In this document: positions 24,499 to 32,294 of the stretch, one piece after another | Position numbering within the stretch: the first letter of the stretch is position 1 | Layout of the letters: every line of letters begins with the position of its first letter | DNA from: Brevibacterium sp. ZH18 | GTDB lineage: Bacteria; Actinomycetota; Actinomycetes; Actinomycetales; Brevibacteriaceae | Length of the DNA stretch: 44,514 nucleotides | Reading direction: 5' to 3' | Assembly (NCBI RefSeq): GCF_022748595.1 | Contig: NZ_JALDSX010000028.1 | Span: 1 to 44,514 of the forward strand | Notes under the pieces: model-generated | Databases searched by the model: none | What the model saw: only the letters and a program-made list of their open reading frames with translations | What the model was told of the DNA's origin: nothing | Program-made: the position numbers and the translations under genes

Positions 24499-25776
24499 TT
24501 ACGGTTGCCGGGGCCATCGGCCGCCGGCTGTGTTTTCGAGGAAGGTGCGTTCGGCGGGGTCCGTGGTCAGTGCGATCGCACGTCGATACGCCTCAGCTGC
24601 GTCGTCGCATCGACCGGCTCGGGCCAGAATGTGTGCGCGCAGAGCCCATGCGGGTTGGAACGAATCGACGCGCTTGGCAGCATTCGTCTGTCCTCCTGCA
24701 CCACCTGACCCACCCACAGAGCCCACATCGTCGAGAGCAGCGAGTCCGGCCTCGGGGCCGTCGATCTCGGCGATCACCGCCGCTCGGGATACCGCGCCGC
24801 CGAGGCTTGGAGCGATCGCCCCGAGATCATCATGGAGGCGCAGCAACATCGGCCAGTCCGTGCTGCCCGAGCGCACTCCTGCCATGTGCAGCGCCTGGAT
24901 CGCTGCTTCGAGCCCGAAGCGACCGATCTGCCTCGTGCGATGAACCTCCCGCAGATGATGCTCACCCCGTGCAGCGAGCGTCGAATCCCAGGCCGACAGG
25001 TCCTGGGACTCAAGGGACACGAATTCCCCGCCCCCACCTCGGCGAGCGGGGAAGCGTGCTGCGGAGAGATGGAGGACTGCTGCGAGTCCGTGGGACTCCC
25101 CATCGTCGGGGCACAGCTGGGCGAGCAGGCGCGAGAGGTAGAGGGCCTCCCCGACGATGCCGTCCCGGGGTTCCGATTCGGCATGCACCCAGTCGATGGC
25201 AAAGGCACCGTAGATCGCCTCGTGGATGTCGGGGAGCCGCACCTCGAGATCGGCGCGGTCCGGCTGGCCGAAGCCGATGCCCAAGTCGGCGATGAGCTTT
25301 TTCGCCCGGGTGAGTCGTGCGGCGACGGTCGCGGCCGGAAGTGCCATTCCGACCGCGATCTGCTTCCCGGTCATGCCCATGACGGCAGAGAGCATGAGCA
25401 GTGGTCGCACCCCCGGATCGATGTCCGGATGAGCGCACGCGGCCAACAGTTCGAGGCGATGATCGGGCAGAGAGTCAGAGTCCGTCTGTTCCTCCGCGTC
25501 TCCGTCGTCGCGGAGCCGGCTCTGGATGTGGTCGTGGATATCGGGATCCCACGGCACCGAGGTGCGGGTCGCCGCCGACTTCCAGGCATCCCGTCGTGCG
25601 TTGAGCGCAACCCGGTAGAGCCAGCCTTCGGGATTGCGCGGGATCCCAGACTCCCGCCACACGCTCACTGCGCGTTCGAGGGCAGAGCTCAGCGCATCCT
25701 CGGCGCCGGCCAGATCGCCGTCCGCAGACGCGATGAGGGCGATGATCCGCCCCCAGCCGTCCTGGGAGAGGACCAT
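24499..25776 (-). CDS. ECF42-type RNA polymerase sigma factor
   Basis: Extracytoplasmic-function sigma factor of 425 residues. It has N-terminal sigma2 (DLAGAEDALSSALERAV, then GIPRNPEGWLYRVALNARRDAW), sigma4 (GMTGKQIAVGMALPAATVAARLTRAKKL) and a long C-terminal extension of about 230 residues with a TPR-like end (PAWALRAHILARAGRCDDAAEAYRRAIAL). This layout, and the DGPF-motif gene directly upstream, identify the ECF42 group, whose C-terminal extension is reported to be needed for activity. No anti-sigma factor is seen, which fits the group. The ATG lies 32 bases after the DGPF gene stop, so the two are co-transcribed from the promoter at 26245-26271. The inducing signal is unknown. Confidence 0.92.
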   Translation of the reverse strand: MVLSQDGWGRIIALIASADGDLAGAEDALSSALERAVSVWRESGIPRNPEGWLYRVALNARRDAWKSAATRTSVPWDPDIHDHIQSRLRDDGDAEEQTDSDSLPDHRLELLAACAHPDIDPGVRPLLMLSAVMGMTGKQIAVGMALPAATVAARLTRAKKLIADLGIGFGQPDRADLEVRLPDIHEAIYGAFAIDWVHAESEPRDGIVGEALYLSRLLAQLCPDDGESHGLAAVLHLSAARFPARRGGGGEFVSLESQDLSAWDSTLAARGEHHLREVHRTRQIGRFGLEAAIQALHMAGVRSGSTDWPMLLRLHDDLGAIAPSLGGAVSRAAVIAEIDGPEAGLAALDDVGSVGGSGGAGGQTNAAKRVDSFQPAWALRAHILARAGRCDDAAEAYRRAIALTTDPAERTFLENTAGGRWPRQP

Positions 25777-25808
25777 CGTCCGATCGATCGGATCGCGCGG
25801 GTGTGAGC

Positions 25809-26192
25809 TCAGGGCTGGACCCAGCGGCCATCGATATAGGAGATCGCCGCCGCTCTGACTTCGATGGTTCCGTAATTCGTGCCCGGGAACTTCTCCGCCC
25901 AGGCCAGGGCCGCATCGCGGTTCTCGACGTCGATGATGAAGACGCCGGCCAGGGACTCTTTGCTCGCCGCGAAGGGCCCATCTTCGATGACGACCGAGCC
26001 GGTGCGCCGAGTGACGGTCGTTGTCTGTTCCGTCGGCTCGAGCATCTCGGCGGCGATGAAGACACCCGCCGAATAGAGGGCGTCGGCATAGTCGGACATG
26101 AGCTTCTGCATCTCGGCCATCGCCTCGGGAGAGGGCTGGGGGCTGCCTTCTTCACGCGGATCGGGTGCGTGGAAGATCAGTGAATAGCGCAT
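25809..26192 (-). CDS. DGPF/YCII-family protein, ECF42 partner
   Basis: Protein of 127 residues with the YCII-related alpha-beta barrel fold, opening MRYSLIFHAPDP. The group's hallmark DGPF motif is present in IEDGPFAASKESLAGVFI at about 70. The C-terminus AAISYIDGRWVQP is typical. DGPF proteins are the usual targets and partners of ECF42 sigma factors, often in several copies; their biochemical role is not known. GGAG lies 7 bases before the ATG. It is the first gene of the two-gene operon. Confidence 0.93.
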   Translation of the reverse strand: MRYSLIFHAPDPREEGSPQPSPEAMAEMQKLMSDYADALYSAGVFIAAEMLEPTEQTTTVTRRTGSVVIEDGPFAASKESLAGVFIIDVENRDAALAWAEKFPGTNYGTIEVRAAAISYIDGRWVQP

Positions 26193-26244
26193 CGTTGTGC
26201 TCCGTTCGTCTCGTGGCGCCCGTGTCTCGGCCGCTCATCAATGA

Positions 26245-26271
26245 GACGACCGAGCCCGCGCGAATTCGACA
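26245..26271 (-). promoter_or_regulatory. candidate ECF42-dependent promoter
   Basis: On the minus strand TGTCGA (26271-26266) is followed, after exactly 17 bases, by CGTC (26248-26245), 52 bases before the DGPF ATG. As I recall, the reported ECF42 consensus is TGTCGA at -35 with CGA/TC at -10, so this is a full match. It implies autoregulation of the DGPF-sigma operon. Confidence 0.7.
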
Positions 26272-26284
26272 CCTGCACGACTAT

Positions 26285-26307
26285 TGTCGCCGAAGATCTT
26301 CGCGACA
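26285..26307. promoter_or_regulatory. loopless palindrome upstream of DGPF-ECF42 operon
   Basis: CGAAGATCTTCG (26291-26302) is a perfect 12-base palindrome, extended by TGTCG on the left (one extra C) and CGACA on the right. With no loop it suits a dimeric protein-binding site better than a terminator. It lies just upstream of the candidate ECF42 -35 element. Confidence 0.4.
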
Positions 26308-26365
26308 GCCTCGGCGAGTGAGGATTTCGAACGGAGAATGCGTTACTTCGGACGGAGACTGAGTC

Positions 26366-26419
26366 TCTCGCGAACTCAGTGCCTCCTGCGAACTCAGTGC
26401 CTCCTGCGAACTCAGCCGG
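26366..26419. repeat. 18-nt tandem triplicate across the oxidase stop
   Basis: Three 18-nt units at 26366, 26384 and 26402, of the form TCCTGCGAACTCAGTGCC. The last overlaps the oxidase stop codon. Read on the minus strand, each unit brings an in-frame TGA, and the two inner junctions each create AGGAGG. Confidence 0.85.
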
Positions 26420-27779
26420 AGTACACCGCGCCCGGGTTGAAGATGTTGTCCGGATCGAGCGCGGACTTGATGCGCTTGTTGAGCTCCATGACATCGGCGC
26501 CGAGGTAGGACTCGAGCCATGGTGCCTTGAGTCGTCCGACTCCGTGCTCGCCGGTGATCGTTCCACCCAGACCGGTCGCCAGATCCATGACCTCGCCGTA
26601 GGCGATCTGCGCGCGCTCCTGCTGCGCCGGATCTTTGGGATCGAGCACGAGCAGAGGGTGAGTGTTGCCGTCGCCGGCGTGGGCGATGACTGCGATCGTG
26701 ACGTCTCGTTCGACTGCGATCGCTTCGATGCCGGTGACCAGATCGCCGAGGCGGGGCAGCGGAACGCCGACATCCTCGAGCAGGAGTGCGCCCTGCTTCT
26801 CCACCGCGGGGATGGCCATCCGGCGTGCCGTGACGAAGGCTTCGCCCTCCTCCGGGTCGTTGGTCAGGTAGCACTCGGAGGCATTGGTTGCGAGGCAGAT
26901 CTCCTCGATCCGCGCTGCCTGGGCGCTCGCATGCTCGCCGGGTTCGTCTGTCTGGATGATGAGCATTGCCTGGACCTCCCGGTCGAGGCCCATCTTCGTT
27001 TCGTCCTCGACTGCGTTGATCGAGGCGCGGTCCATGAACTCGAGCATCGACGGACGCATCTCACGAGAGATGTCGAGCACCGCCGACGTCGCATCACTCA
27101 GCTGCGGGAACATCGCGACGATGGTCGTCGGCGGCAGCTGCGCGGGAATGAGGCGCAGTGTGATCTCAGTGATGACGCCCAGTGTTCCCTCGCTGCCGAC
27201 GAACAGCTTCGTCAGCGGCAGGCCGGCGACGTCCTTGATCCTCGGTCCGCCGAGCTCGATCGCCCGGCCATCGGCGATGACGACCGTCATGCCTAGGACA
27301 TAGTCCGTGGTGACCCCGTACTTCACGCAGCACAGACCGCCAGCGTTGGTCGCGATGTTGCCGCCGATCGAGCAGAACTCGAACGAGGAGGGGTCCGGCG
27401 GGTACCACAGGCCGTGTTCGGCAGCGGCCGCCTTGACCTCGGCGTTGAACGCGCCCGGCTGCACAACGGCCATCCGGGTGATGGGGTCGATGCTGATGTC
27501 GCGCATGGTCTCGAGCGAGAGCATGATCGCGCCGTCAACGGCCGAGCTCCCGCCCGACAGGCCGGATCCGGCTCCACGTGGAATGACCGGCACCTTCGCC
27601 TCGGCGGCAATCTTCACCACCGTCCGCACATCGGCAGTCGAGCCGGCCTTGACGACGACGAGCGGCACCCCCGCATTCGGGTCGTACGCGCGGTCCTGGC
27701 GGTAGGCGTCCATCGAGTCGGGGTCGGTGATGAGCAGCTCCGCGGGCAGAGCCTCCCGCAGTGTTGTGACAACGTCCAT
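26412..27779 (-). CDS. FAD-linked oxidase, GlcD (glycolate/D-lactate) family
   Basis: Flavoprotein of 455 residues in the GlcD/D-lactate dehydrogenase group (FAD-binding type 4 plus FAD-oxidase C domains). FAD-binding signatures: VIPRGAGSGLSGGSSAV at about 70, GNIATNAGGLCCVKYGVT at about 138, and GSEGTLGVITEITL at about 195. The C-terminal domain ends with the typical GEHGVGRLKAPWLESYLG and KSALDPDNIFNPG. It oxidises a 2-hydroxy acid to the keto acid, but the substrate (glycolate, D-lactate or other) cannot be assigned. No GlcE/GlcF subunits lie nearby, so a single-subunit enzyme is likely. No strong ribosome site is seen before the ATG. It is divergent from the polymerase gene. Confidence 0.93.
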   Translation of the reverse strand: MDVVTTLREALPAELLITDPDSMDAYRQDRAYDPNAGVPLVVVKAGSTADVRTVVKIAAEAKVPVIPRGAGSGLSGGSSAVDGAIMLSLETMRDISIDPITRMAVVQPGAFNAEVKAAAAEHGLWYPPDPSSFEFCSIGGNIATNAGGLCCVKYGVTTDYVLGMTVVIADGRAIELGGPRIKDVAGLPLTKLFVGSEGTLGVITEITLRLIPAQLPPTTIVAMFPQLSDATSAVLDISREMRPSMLEFMDRASINAVEDETKMGLDREVQAMLIIQTDEPGEHASAQAARIEEICLATNASECYLTNDPEEGEAFVTARRMAIPAVEKQGALLLEDVGVPLPRLGDLVTGIEAIAVERDVTIAVIAHAGDGNTHPLLVLDPKDPAQQERAQIAYGEVMDLATGLGGTITGEHGVGRLKAPWLESYLGADVMELNKRIKSALDPDNIFNPGAVYSG

Positions 27780-27919
27780 GTTGTGAGTCGAGCCTTTCGT
27801 CGAACGGGGGAATTCCGATCATCCACAGCGAGGCTATCAGTCGTTCAGGAGCCCGGCCGGACCTCGTATCAGAGTGAGACTTCGGCAATGTGGGACGGTG
27901 GCGTGTCGGGGCCGCGCAG

Positions 27920-27925
27920 TAGGGT
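27920..27925 (+). promoter_or_regulatory. -10 box of the polymerase gene
   Basis: TAGGGT ends 6 bases before the ATG at 27932, the spacing seen at other leaderless starts here. GGTGGGAG overlapping it could alternatively be a ribosome site. Confidence 0.35.
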
Positions 27926-27931
27926 GGGAGT

Positions 27932-29860
27932 ATGCCCGACTCCTCCACTTCGACTCCCGCTTGGTGCGTGCTCGGCCGTGCCGAACGCGGACGTGTGGTG
28001 GCCGTCGACCTCGACCGTGACGGAGCCGAGATCAACCGGGTCGAACTCGCCGAGGCGGATCTGCCCGAGTTCGTCCGATCCCGTGAGCACGGGGGCAGTG
28101 AGCACGGGGGCAGTGAGCATGGGGCCTGGGACCGCGGGGTCAGTGACCACAGGGTCAGTGACCACAGGGTCAGTGAGCACGGGGTCAGGCGGAACTCGCC
28201 GAGGTGGGTCCTCAGTGACACCCCGAAGTGGTACCCGCCGCTGTTGGCCGCAGGGGTGAGCATCGAGCGTGGATTCGATCTGCGCCTGACGCATGCGATC
28301 CTCATGCGCTCCGAACTCGTCACCGACCGCAGTGCCGTGACCGCCGCCGAGGAGTGGGAGGCCGGACCGGTGTCCGCCCCGGAGGTCGATGAGACGGAGG
28401 CGCTCTTCGATGTCGACGCCTACGTCGACGACAGCCGTCGCCGCCGGATCAAAGAGGTACCGCACGACATCGATTCGACGTTGGCGGAATTCGCCCGGCA
28501 GATGGCCGCCCAGTCAGGTGCCTCGGACCCCGGCCGCCTGCGGCTCCTCCTCGCCGCGGAATCGGCTGGCGGGCTCGTGGCCGCGGAGATGCAGGCCGCC
28601 GGTGTGCCCTGGGACGTCGACGAGCACGACCGGATCCTCGCCGCCGAGCTCGGCCCACGGCCCGCCCGAGACGCGAAGCCTGAGAAGATGCTCGTCACCG
28701 CCGAGGCGGTCCGTGCCGCTCTCGACGATCCGCGGGCGAATCTCGACTCCCACGTCCGGCTCCTCCACTCTCTGCACGCTGCCGGCATCAACGTCGCCTC
28801 GACCTCGAAATGGGAGCTGCAGCAGAGTGATCATCCCGCGATCGAGCCGCTGCTCGAATACAAGAAGCAGGCGCGGCTGCTCACGGCCAACGGCTGGACC
28901 TGGCTCGACGAGTGGGTCTCCGAAGGTCGCTACCGTCCGGTCTACGTCCCCGGCGGAGTCGTCACCGGCCGGTGGGCTGCCAGCGGCGGCGGAGCCCTGC
29001 AGATCCCGCGCCAGCTGCGCCCAGCCCTGCGTGCTGATCCGGGCTGGCGGCTGATCTCAGCCGATGTCGCCCAGCTGGAACCGCGGGCGCTCGCCGCGAT
29101 GTCCGGCGACCGTGCCATGGCCGAAGCGGGCCGAGGCAAAGACCTGTATTCGGGAATCGTTGACGAAGGCATCGTAGCGACCCGGCAGGAGGCGAAGATC
29201 GCTGTCCTCGGCGCGATGTACGGGTCCACGACCGGCGACAGCGGGCGCCTCGTGCCCCGGCTGCGCACGAGCTTCCCGGCGGCGATGGCCCTCGTCGACT
29301 CCGCCGCCGAGGTGGGAGCGGGCGGCGGTGTCGTGTCCACGTGGCTCGGTCGAACGTCCCCGGTCCCCAGCGAGGGATGGAAGCAGCTGCAGTCGGCGGC
29401 GAATCAGTTCGACGCCACACCGCAGGACGAGAACCGAGCCCGGCGCTCGGCCGGTGACCAGGGACGATTCACCCGCAACTTCGTCGTCCAGGGCACAGCC
29501 GCCGAATGGGCGCTGGCCTGGCTGGCCGACCTCCGACTCCGGTTGTCGCGGCTGCCCGCGATCGATGATGTGAACCCAGGGCCCACCTCGGCGGAAGATG
29601 GGGCGAACCCGGGACCCGCCTCGGCGCGGGATGGGGCGGGGGCTCTGGCCACAGCTTCGGGACCGGTCTTCTCGCGGCGGGCTCACCTGGTCTTCTTCCT
29701 CCACGATGAGGTCATCGTCCATAGTCCTGCCGAGCAGGCCGAGGACGCGGCGGAAGCGATCAGACAGGCGGCCGCCTCGGCGGGAAGGCTCCTGTTCGGC
29801 GACGCTCCGGTGGACTTCCCACTCGACCTCACGATCTCCGAGCGGGCGATCAAAGACTAG
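27932..29860 (+). CDS. bifunctional 3'-5' exonuclease/DNA polymerase, family A
   Basis: Protein of 642 residues related to the actinobacterial 'bifunctional 3'-5' exonuclease/DNA polymerase' family, a short relative of DNA polymerase I without a 5' nuclease. The N-terminal 200 residues are a reduced exonuclease-like domain. The polymerase palm and fingers follow: motif A LISADVAQLEPRALA, motif B ATRQEAKIAVLGAMYG and motif C VFFLHDEVIVHSP. Two low-complexity insertions are encoded by tandem repeats: a five-residue SEHGG/SDHRV repeat near residue 52 (15-nt units, 28083-28187) and an 11-residue NPGPxSAxDG repeat near 548 (33-nt units, 29570-29635). The family is usually about 550-580 residues, so the insertions explain the extra length. 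A role in repair synthesis is inferred. Confidence 0.92.
   Translation: MPDSSTSTPAWCVLGRAERGRVVAVDLDRDGAEINRVELAEADLPEFVRSREHGGSEHGGSEHGAWDRGVSDHRVSDHRVSEHGVRRNSPRWVLSDTPKWYPPLLAAGVSIERGFDLRLTHAILMRSELVTDRSAVTAAEEWEAGPVSAPEVDETEALFDVDAYVDDSRRRRIKEVPHDIDSTLAEFARQMAAQSGASDPGRLRLLLAAESAGGLVAAEMQAAGVPWDVDEHDRILAAELGPRPARDAKPEKMLVTAEAVRAALDDPRANLDSHVRLLHSLHAAGINVASTSKWELQQSDHPAIEPLLEYKKQARLLTANGWTWLDEWVSEGRYRPVYVPGGVVTGRWAASGGGALQIPRQLRPALRADPGWRLISADVAQLEPRALAAMSGDRAMAEAGRGKDLYSGIVDEGIVATRQEAKIAVLGAMYGSTTGDSGRLVPRLRTSFPAAMALVDSAAEVGAGGGVVSTWLGRTSPVPSEGWKQLQSAANQFDATPQDENRARRSAGDQGRFTRNFVVQGTAAEWALAWLADLRLRLSRLPAIDDVNPGPTSAEDGANPGPASARDGAGALATASGPVFSRRAHLVFFLHDEVIVHSPAEQAEDAAEAIRQAAASAGRLLFGDAPVDFPLDLTISERAIKD
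28083..28187. repeat. 15-nt in-frame minisatellite, seven copies
   Basis: Seven consecutive 15-nt units, including two identical GTGAGCACGGGGGCA and two identical GTGACCACAGGGTCA, inside the polymerase gene. Period is five codons. Confidence 0.9.
29570..29635. repeat. 33-nt in-frame tandem duplication
   Basis: Two 33-nt units, beginning GTGAACCCAGGGCCCACC and GCGAACCCGGGACCCGCC, encode an 11-residue repeat in the polymerase gene between motifs B and C. Confidence 0.85.
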
Positions 29861-29927
29861 GGAGGGACCGTCAGCCCTGCGAAGCTGTGAGTAGCACAAT
29901 AGAATCGCAGTTCCGGGAATAAGGTGG

Positions 29928-29942
29928 CAGCGATCGTCGCTG
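29928..29942. promoter_or_regulatory. inverted repeat upstream of alcohol dehydrogenase
   Basis: CAGCGA and TCGCTG are perfect 6-base arms with a 3-base spacer, about 60 bases upstream of the dehydrogenase ATG and downstream of a TAGAAT at 29900-29905 that could be its -10. An operator is possible. Confidence 0.35.
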
Positions 29943-30002
29943 GATAAAGGGCGTCAAATCACACAACCAACCCACCGACACACAACAAACAGAGGAGCCC
30001 GC

Positions 30003-31082
30003 ATGGCATTCACCGTCAAGGCACTGCAGAAGACCGGAGCCGACCAGCCATTCCGCGTCGGCACCATCGAGCGTCGCGATCCGCGTCCCGATGACGTGGT
30101 CATCGACATCAAGGCCGCCGGGATCTGCCACAGCGACATCCACACCATTCGCAACGAATGGGGCGAGGCCCACTTCCCACTGACCGTGGGCCACGAGATC
30201 GCCGGTGTCGTCGAGGCCGTCGGCTCCGACGTCACTGACTGGAAGGTCGGCGACCGCGTGGGCGTGGGCTGCATGGTCAACTCGTGTGGCGAGTGCGAGG
30301 AATGTCGCGCCGGTCAGGAGCAGAACTGCCTGAGCGGCAGCGTCGGCACCTACAACTCCACCGACGTGGACGGCACCATCACTCAGGGCGGCTACTCCGA
30401 GAAGGTCGTCGTCAACGAGCGCTTTGTCGTACGGCTCCCCGATGCGCTCGACTTCGACGTCGCGGCTCCGCTGCTCTGCGCGGGAATCACCACCTACCAG
30501 CCGCTGGCGCGCTGGGGTGCAGCAGAGGCCAAGGACGGCGCTCCCAAGAAGGTCGCCGTGCTGGGCCTGGGCGGCCTCGGCCACATGGGCGTGCAGATCG
30601 CCGTTGCCATGGGCGCCGACGTCACCGTCCTCTCCCGCACGCTGACTAAGGAGAAGGCCGCACTCGAGCTGGGTGCGAAGCAGATGCTCGCGACCACCGA
30701 CGAGGACTTCTTCAGCAGCCACCGCGGTGAGTTCGACATCATCCTCAACACGATCAGTGCAGACATCCCCGTCGACCGTTACCTGCGCCTGCTCAAGCCG
30801 CGCGGCGTCATGGCCGTCGTCGGTCTGCCTCCTGAGAAGCAGTCGCTGTCGTTCGGCTCGGTCATCGGCGGCGCCAAGGTGCTCGCGGGATCGAACATCG
30901 GCGGCATCGCCGAAACCCAGGAGATGCTCGACTTCTGCGCCGAGCACGGCATCGCCGCGAAGATCGAGACCATCGGAGTCGCCGAGGCGGATGCGACCTA
31001 CGATCGCGTCGTCGCCGGAGACGTGTACTTCCGTGCCGTCATCGACACCTCAACCTTTGCCGAGGCTGTGCCTGTGGCCTGA
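30003..31082 (+). CDS. zinc NAD(P)-dependent alcohol dehydrogenase
   Basis: Medium-chain dehydrogenase of 359 residues in the cinnamyl-alcohol-dehydrogenase/YahK branch, which interconverts alcohols and aldehydes, often with NADPH. Catalytic zinc ligands are Cys42 (AAGICHSDIH), His64-Glu65 (TVGHEIAG) and the Cys in AAPLLCAGITTY. Structural zinc ligands are Cys95, 98, 101 and 109 (NSCGECEECRAGQEQNC). The Rossmann nucleotide-binding motif is VLGLGGLGHMGVQIA. GAGGAG lies 6 bases before the ATG. The gene is monocistronic and followed by a strong terminator. The natural substrate is unknown; aldehyde detoxification is a fair guess. Confidence 0.95.
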   Translation: MAFTVKALQKTGADQPFRVGTIERRDPRPDDVVIDIKAAGICHSDIHTIRNEWGEAHFPLTVGHEIAGVVEAVGSDVTDWKVGDRVGVGCMVNSCGECEECRAGQEQNCLSGSVGTYNSTDVDGTITQGGYSEKVVVNERFVVRLPDALDFDVAAPLLCAGITTYQPLARWGAAEAKDGAPKKVAVLGLGGLGHMGVQIAVAMGADVTVLSRTLTKEKAALELGAKQMLATTDEDFFSSHRGEFDIILNTISADIPVDRYLRLLKPRGVMAVVGLPPEKQSLSFGSVIGGAKVLAGSNIGGIAETQEMLDFCAEHGIAAKIETIGVAEADATYDRVVAGDVYFRAVIDTSTFAEAVPVA

Positions 31083-31097
31083 GCCTCAGGCGTTGTT

Positions 31098-31140
31098 CGA
31101 AGGGGGCCGTTCCACCTCATTGGTGGGACGGCCCCCTTCG
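31098..31140 (+). terminator. strong hairpin terminator after alcohol dehydrogenase
   Basis: A 19-base stem from CGAAGGGGGCCGTTCCACC (31098-31116) to 31122-31140 has one T-G pair and a 5-base loop (TCATT). The last bases CTTCGTCT give a weak U tract. Confidence 0.85.
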
Positions 31141-31180
31141 TCTGCACTCGTACGTCTGCGCTCGTACGTCTGCGCTCAGA
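31139..31180. repeat. 14-nt tandem repeat, three copies
   Basis: CGTCTGCACTCGTA, CGTCTGCGCTCGTA and CGTCTGCGCTCAGA are head to tail directly after the terminator and upstream of the vanZ-like gene. Noncoding. Confidence 0.85.
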
Positions 31181-31220
31181 TCCCCACCTCCAGAAGAGAC
31201 TGGCGCCCAGGCGGCGAGAG

Positions 31221-31226
31221 TAGAAT
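31221..31226 (+). promoter_or_regulatory. vanZ-like gene -10 box, probable leaderless start
   Basis: TAGAAT ends 7 bases before the ATG at 31234, and no ribosome site is visible. Confidence 0.5.
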
Positions 31227-31233
31227 CTGCCGC

Positions 31234-31701
31234 ATGACAGGTCATGGGCGGCGGATGGGCGATGCTCCTCTCGTGCTGCTGATTCTCTACACTCTCTTCA
31301 TCGGGCTCATGACGCTGACCCCGTACCAGCTCGACGTCAGTCCCGGAGGGCCGATCGGCAAGCTGCTCGAGTTCTTCGCGGCACATCGGCTGACGGCCTG
31401 GCTCACCTACACTCGGGTCGAGCTGTTGGCCAATGTCGCGATGTTCATCCCATTCGGGTTCCTGCTCGCTTTGCACCTCGGTCGCAGGCGCTGGTGGCTC
31501 GGCTGGGTGGCCGGTGCGGCGTTCACCTGCATCATCGAAGGCACTCAGGCGACCCTGCTCTCGCCGACCCGCTATGGAACCATCAGCGATCTCGTCACGA
31601 ATACCATCGGAGCGGGAGTCGGTGCTGTGCTCGGACTGATTCTGATGGTCATCCTGCCGCCGCTGAAGAAACAGGACACTGCGGACCCCGTCGTTCGGTA
31701 G
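31234..31701 (+). CDS. VanZ-family membrane protein
   Basis: Membrane protein of 155 residues with four helices. VanZ-like landmarks: LLILYTLFIGLMTLTPY, VELLANVAMFIPFGFLLAL, FTCIIEGTQATLLSPTRYGTISDLVTNTIGAGVG and a last hydrophobic helix. VanZ in teicoplanin-resistance operons lowers glycopeptide binding, but stand-alone VanZ-like proteins are widespread and of unknown role. Nothing here indicates a van cluster. The ATG at 31255 is an alternative start. It converges with the marR-type gene. Confidence 0.88.
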   Translation: MTGHGRRMGDAPLVLLILYTLFIGLMTLTPYQLDVSPGGPIGKLLEFFAAHRLTAWLTYTRVELLANVAMFIPFGFLLALHLGRRRWWLGWVAGAAFTCIIEGTQATLLSPTRYGTISDLVTNTIGAGVGAVLGLILMVILPPLKKQDTADPVVR

Positions 31702-31705
31702 TCGC

Positions 31706-31723
31706 CAAGATCAAATGATCTTG
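31706..31723. terminator. short hairpin between convergent genes
   Basis: CAAGATCA and TGATCTTG form a perfect 8-base stem 4 bases after the vanZ-like stop, facing the convergent MarR gene. Confidence 0.5.
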
Positions 31724-31745
31724 CGGGCAAGGATCTGCGGGCGAG

Positions 31746-32192
31746 TTATGAGGCGTCTGAGCTGAGTGCGTCGATGCATCGGTCGAGCGCCTCGGCGAGG
31801 TGGCTCCTCTGCGAGTCATTGAGCGGCGAAACCATGAGCGCTGAGATCTCCTCGACGCGTGCGACCGCACCGGCGAGTGCCTCTTCACCCTTCTCGGTCA
31901 GGGTCGTCGGCAGCACTCTCCCGCTCGTCGCCTTCTCCGGGCGCGTGACGAGCCCGCGGTCCTGGAGCCCGCGCAGCATGGTGTTCATCGTCTGCCGTGT
32001 GACGAATCCACCGCGAGCAAGCTCCGAATTCGACGCCCCGGGAGATCGCTTCAGCAGTTCCAGGCACGCGTACTGCGGGGTCGACAGGTCCAACGGTCGC
32101 AGCGCCTCATCCATCCGCGAACGCAGCACGGACTGCAGATGCTTGAGCTGATAGCCGAGCATCGACTCGAGACTTCCGGGGTCTTGACTCAT
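31746..32192 (-). CDS. MarR-family transcriptional regulator
   Basis: DNA-binding dimer subunit of 148 residues. A helical N-terminus (LGYQLKHLQSVLRSRMDEAL) precedes the winged helix-turn-helix (STPQYACLELLKRSPGASNSELARGG, VTRQTMNTMLRGLQDRGLVTR with wing ATSGRVLPTTLT) and a C-terminal dimerisation helix. The ATG is at 32192; the frame continues far upstream but through the operator region. CAGAAT lies 6 bases before the ATG and overlaps an operator half-site. It is divergent from a glyoxalase-fold gene, the classic arrangement of a regulator and its target. The ligand is unknown. Confidence 0.93.
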   Translation of the reverse strand: MSQDPGSLESMLGYQLKHLQSVLRSRMDEALRPLDLSTPQYACLELLKRSPGASNSELARGGFVTRQTMNTMLRGLQDRGLVTRPEKATSGRVLPTTLTEKGEEALAGAVARVEEISALMVSPLNDSQRSHLAEALDRCIDALSSDAS

Positions 32193-32200
32193 GTAAGTAT

Positions 32201-32235
32201 TCTGACATTCATTGATGATGTCAGAAACCTGACAT
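32201..32235. promoter_or_regulatory. MarR-type operator, three TGACAT half-sites
   Basis: TCTGACAT (32201-32208) is inverted against ATGTCAGA (32218-32225) with a 9-base spacer, and ATGTCAG is inverted again against CTGACAT (32229-32235) with a 4-base spacer. The site overlaps the probable -10 of the MarR gene and lies 60-90 bases upstream of the glyoxalase gene, so it could control both. Confidence 0.7.
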
Positions 32236-32241
32236 GAAAAA

Positions 32242-32283
32242 TACCGGCTGAGCAATACCGACTGAGCAATATCTACTGAGCAA
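32242..32283. repeat. 14-nt tandem repeat, three copies
   Basis: TACCGGCTGAGCAA, TACCGACTGAGCAA and TATCTACTGAGCAA lie between the operator and the glyoxalase gene, probably in its 5' leader. Confidence 0.85.
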
Positions 32284-32294
32284 TGGAGACGATT

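Noticed and set aside
31234..31701. Glycopeptide-resistance cluster
   Set aside because: Only a stand-alone VanZ-like protein is present. No vanR/S/H/A/X genes lie nearby.
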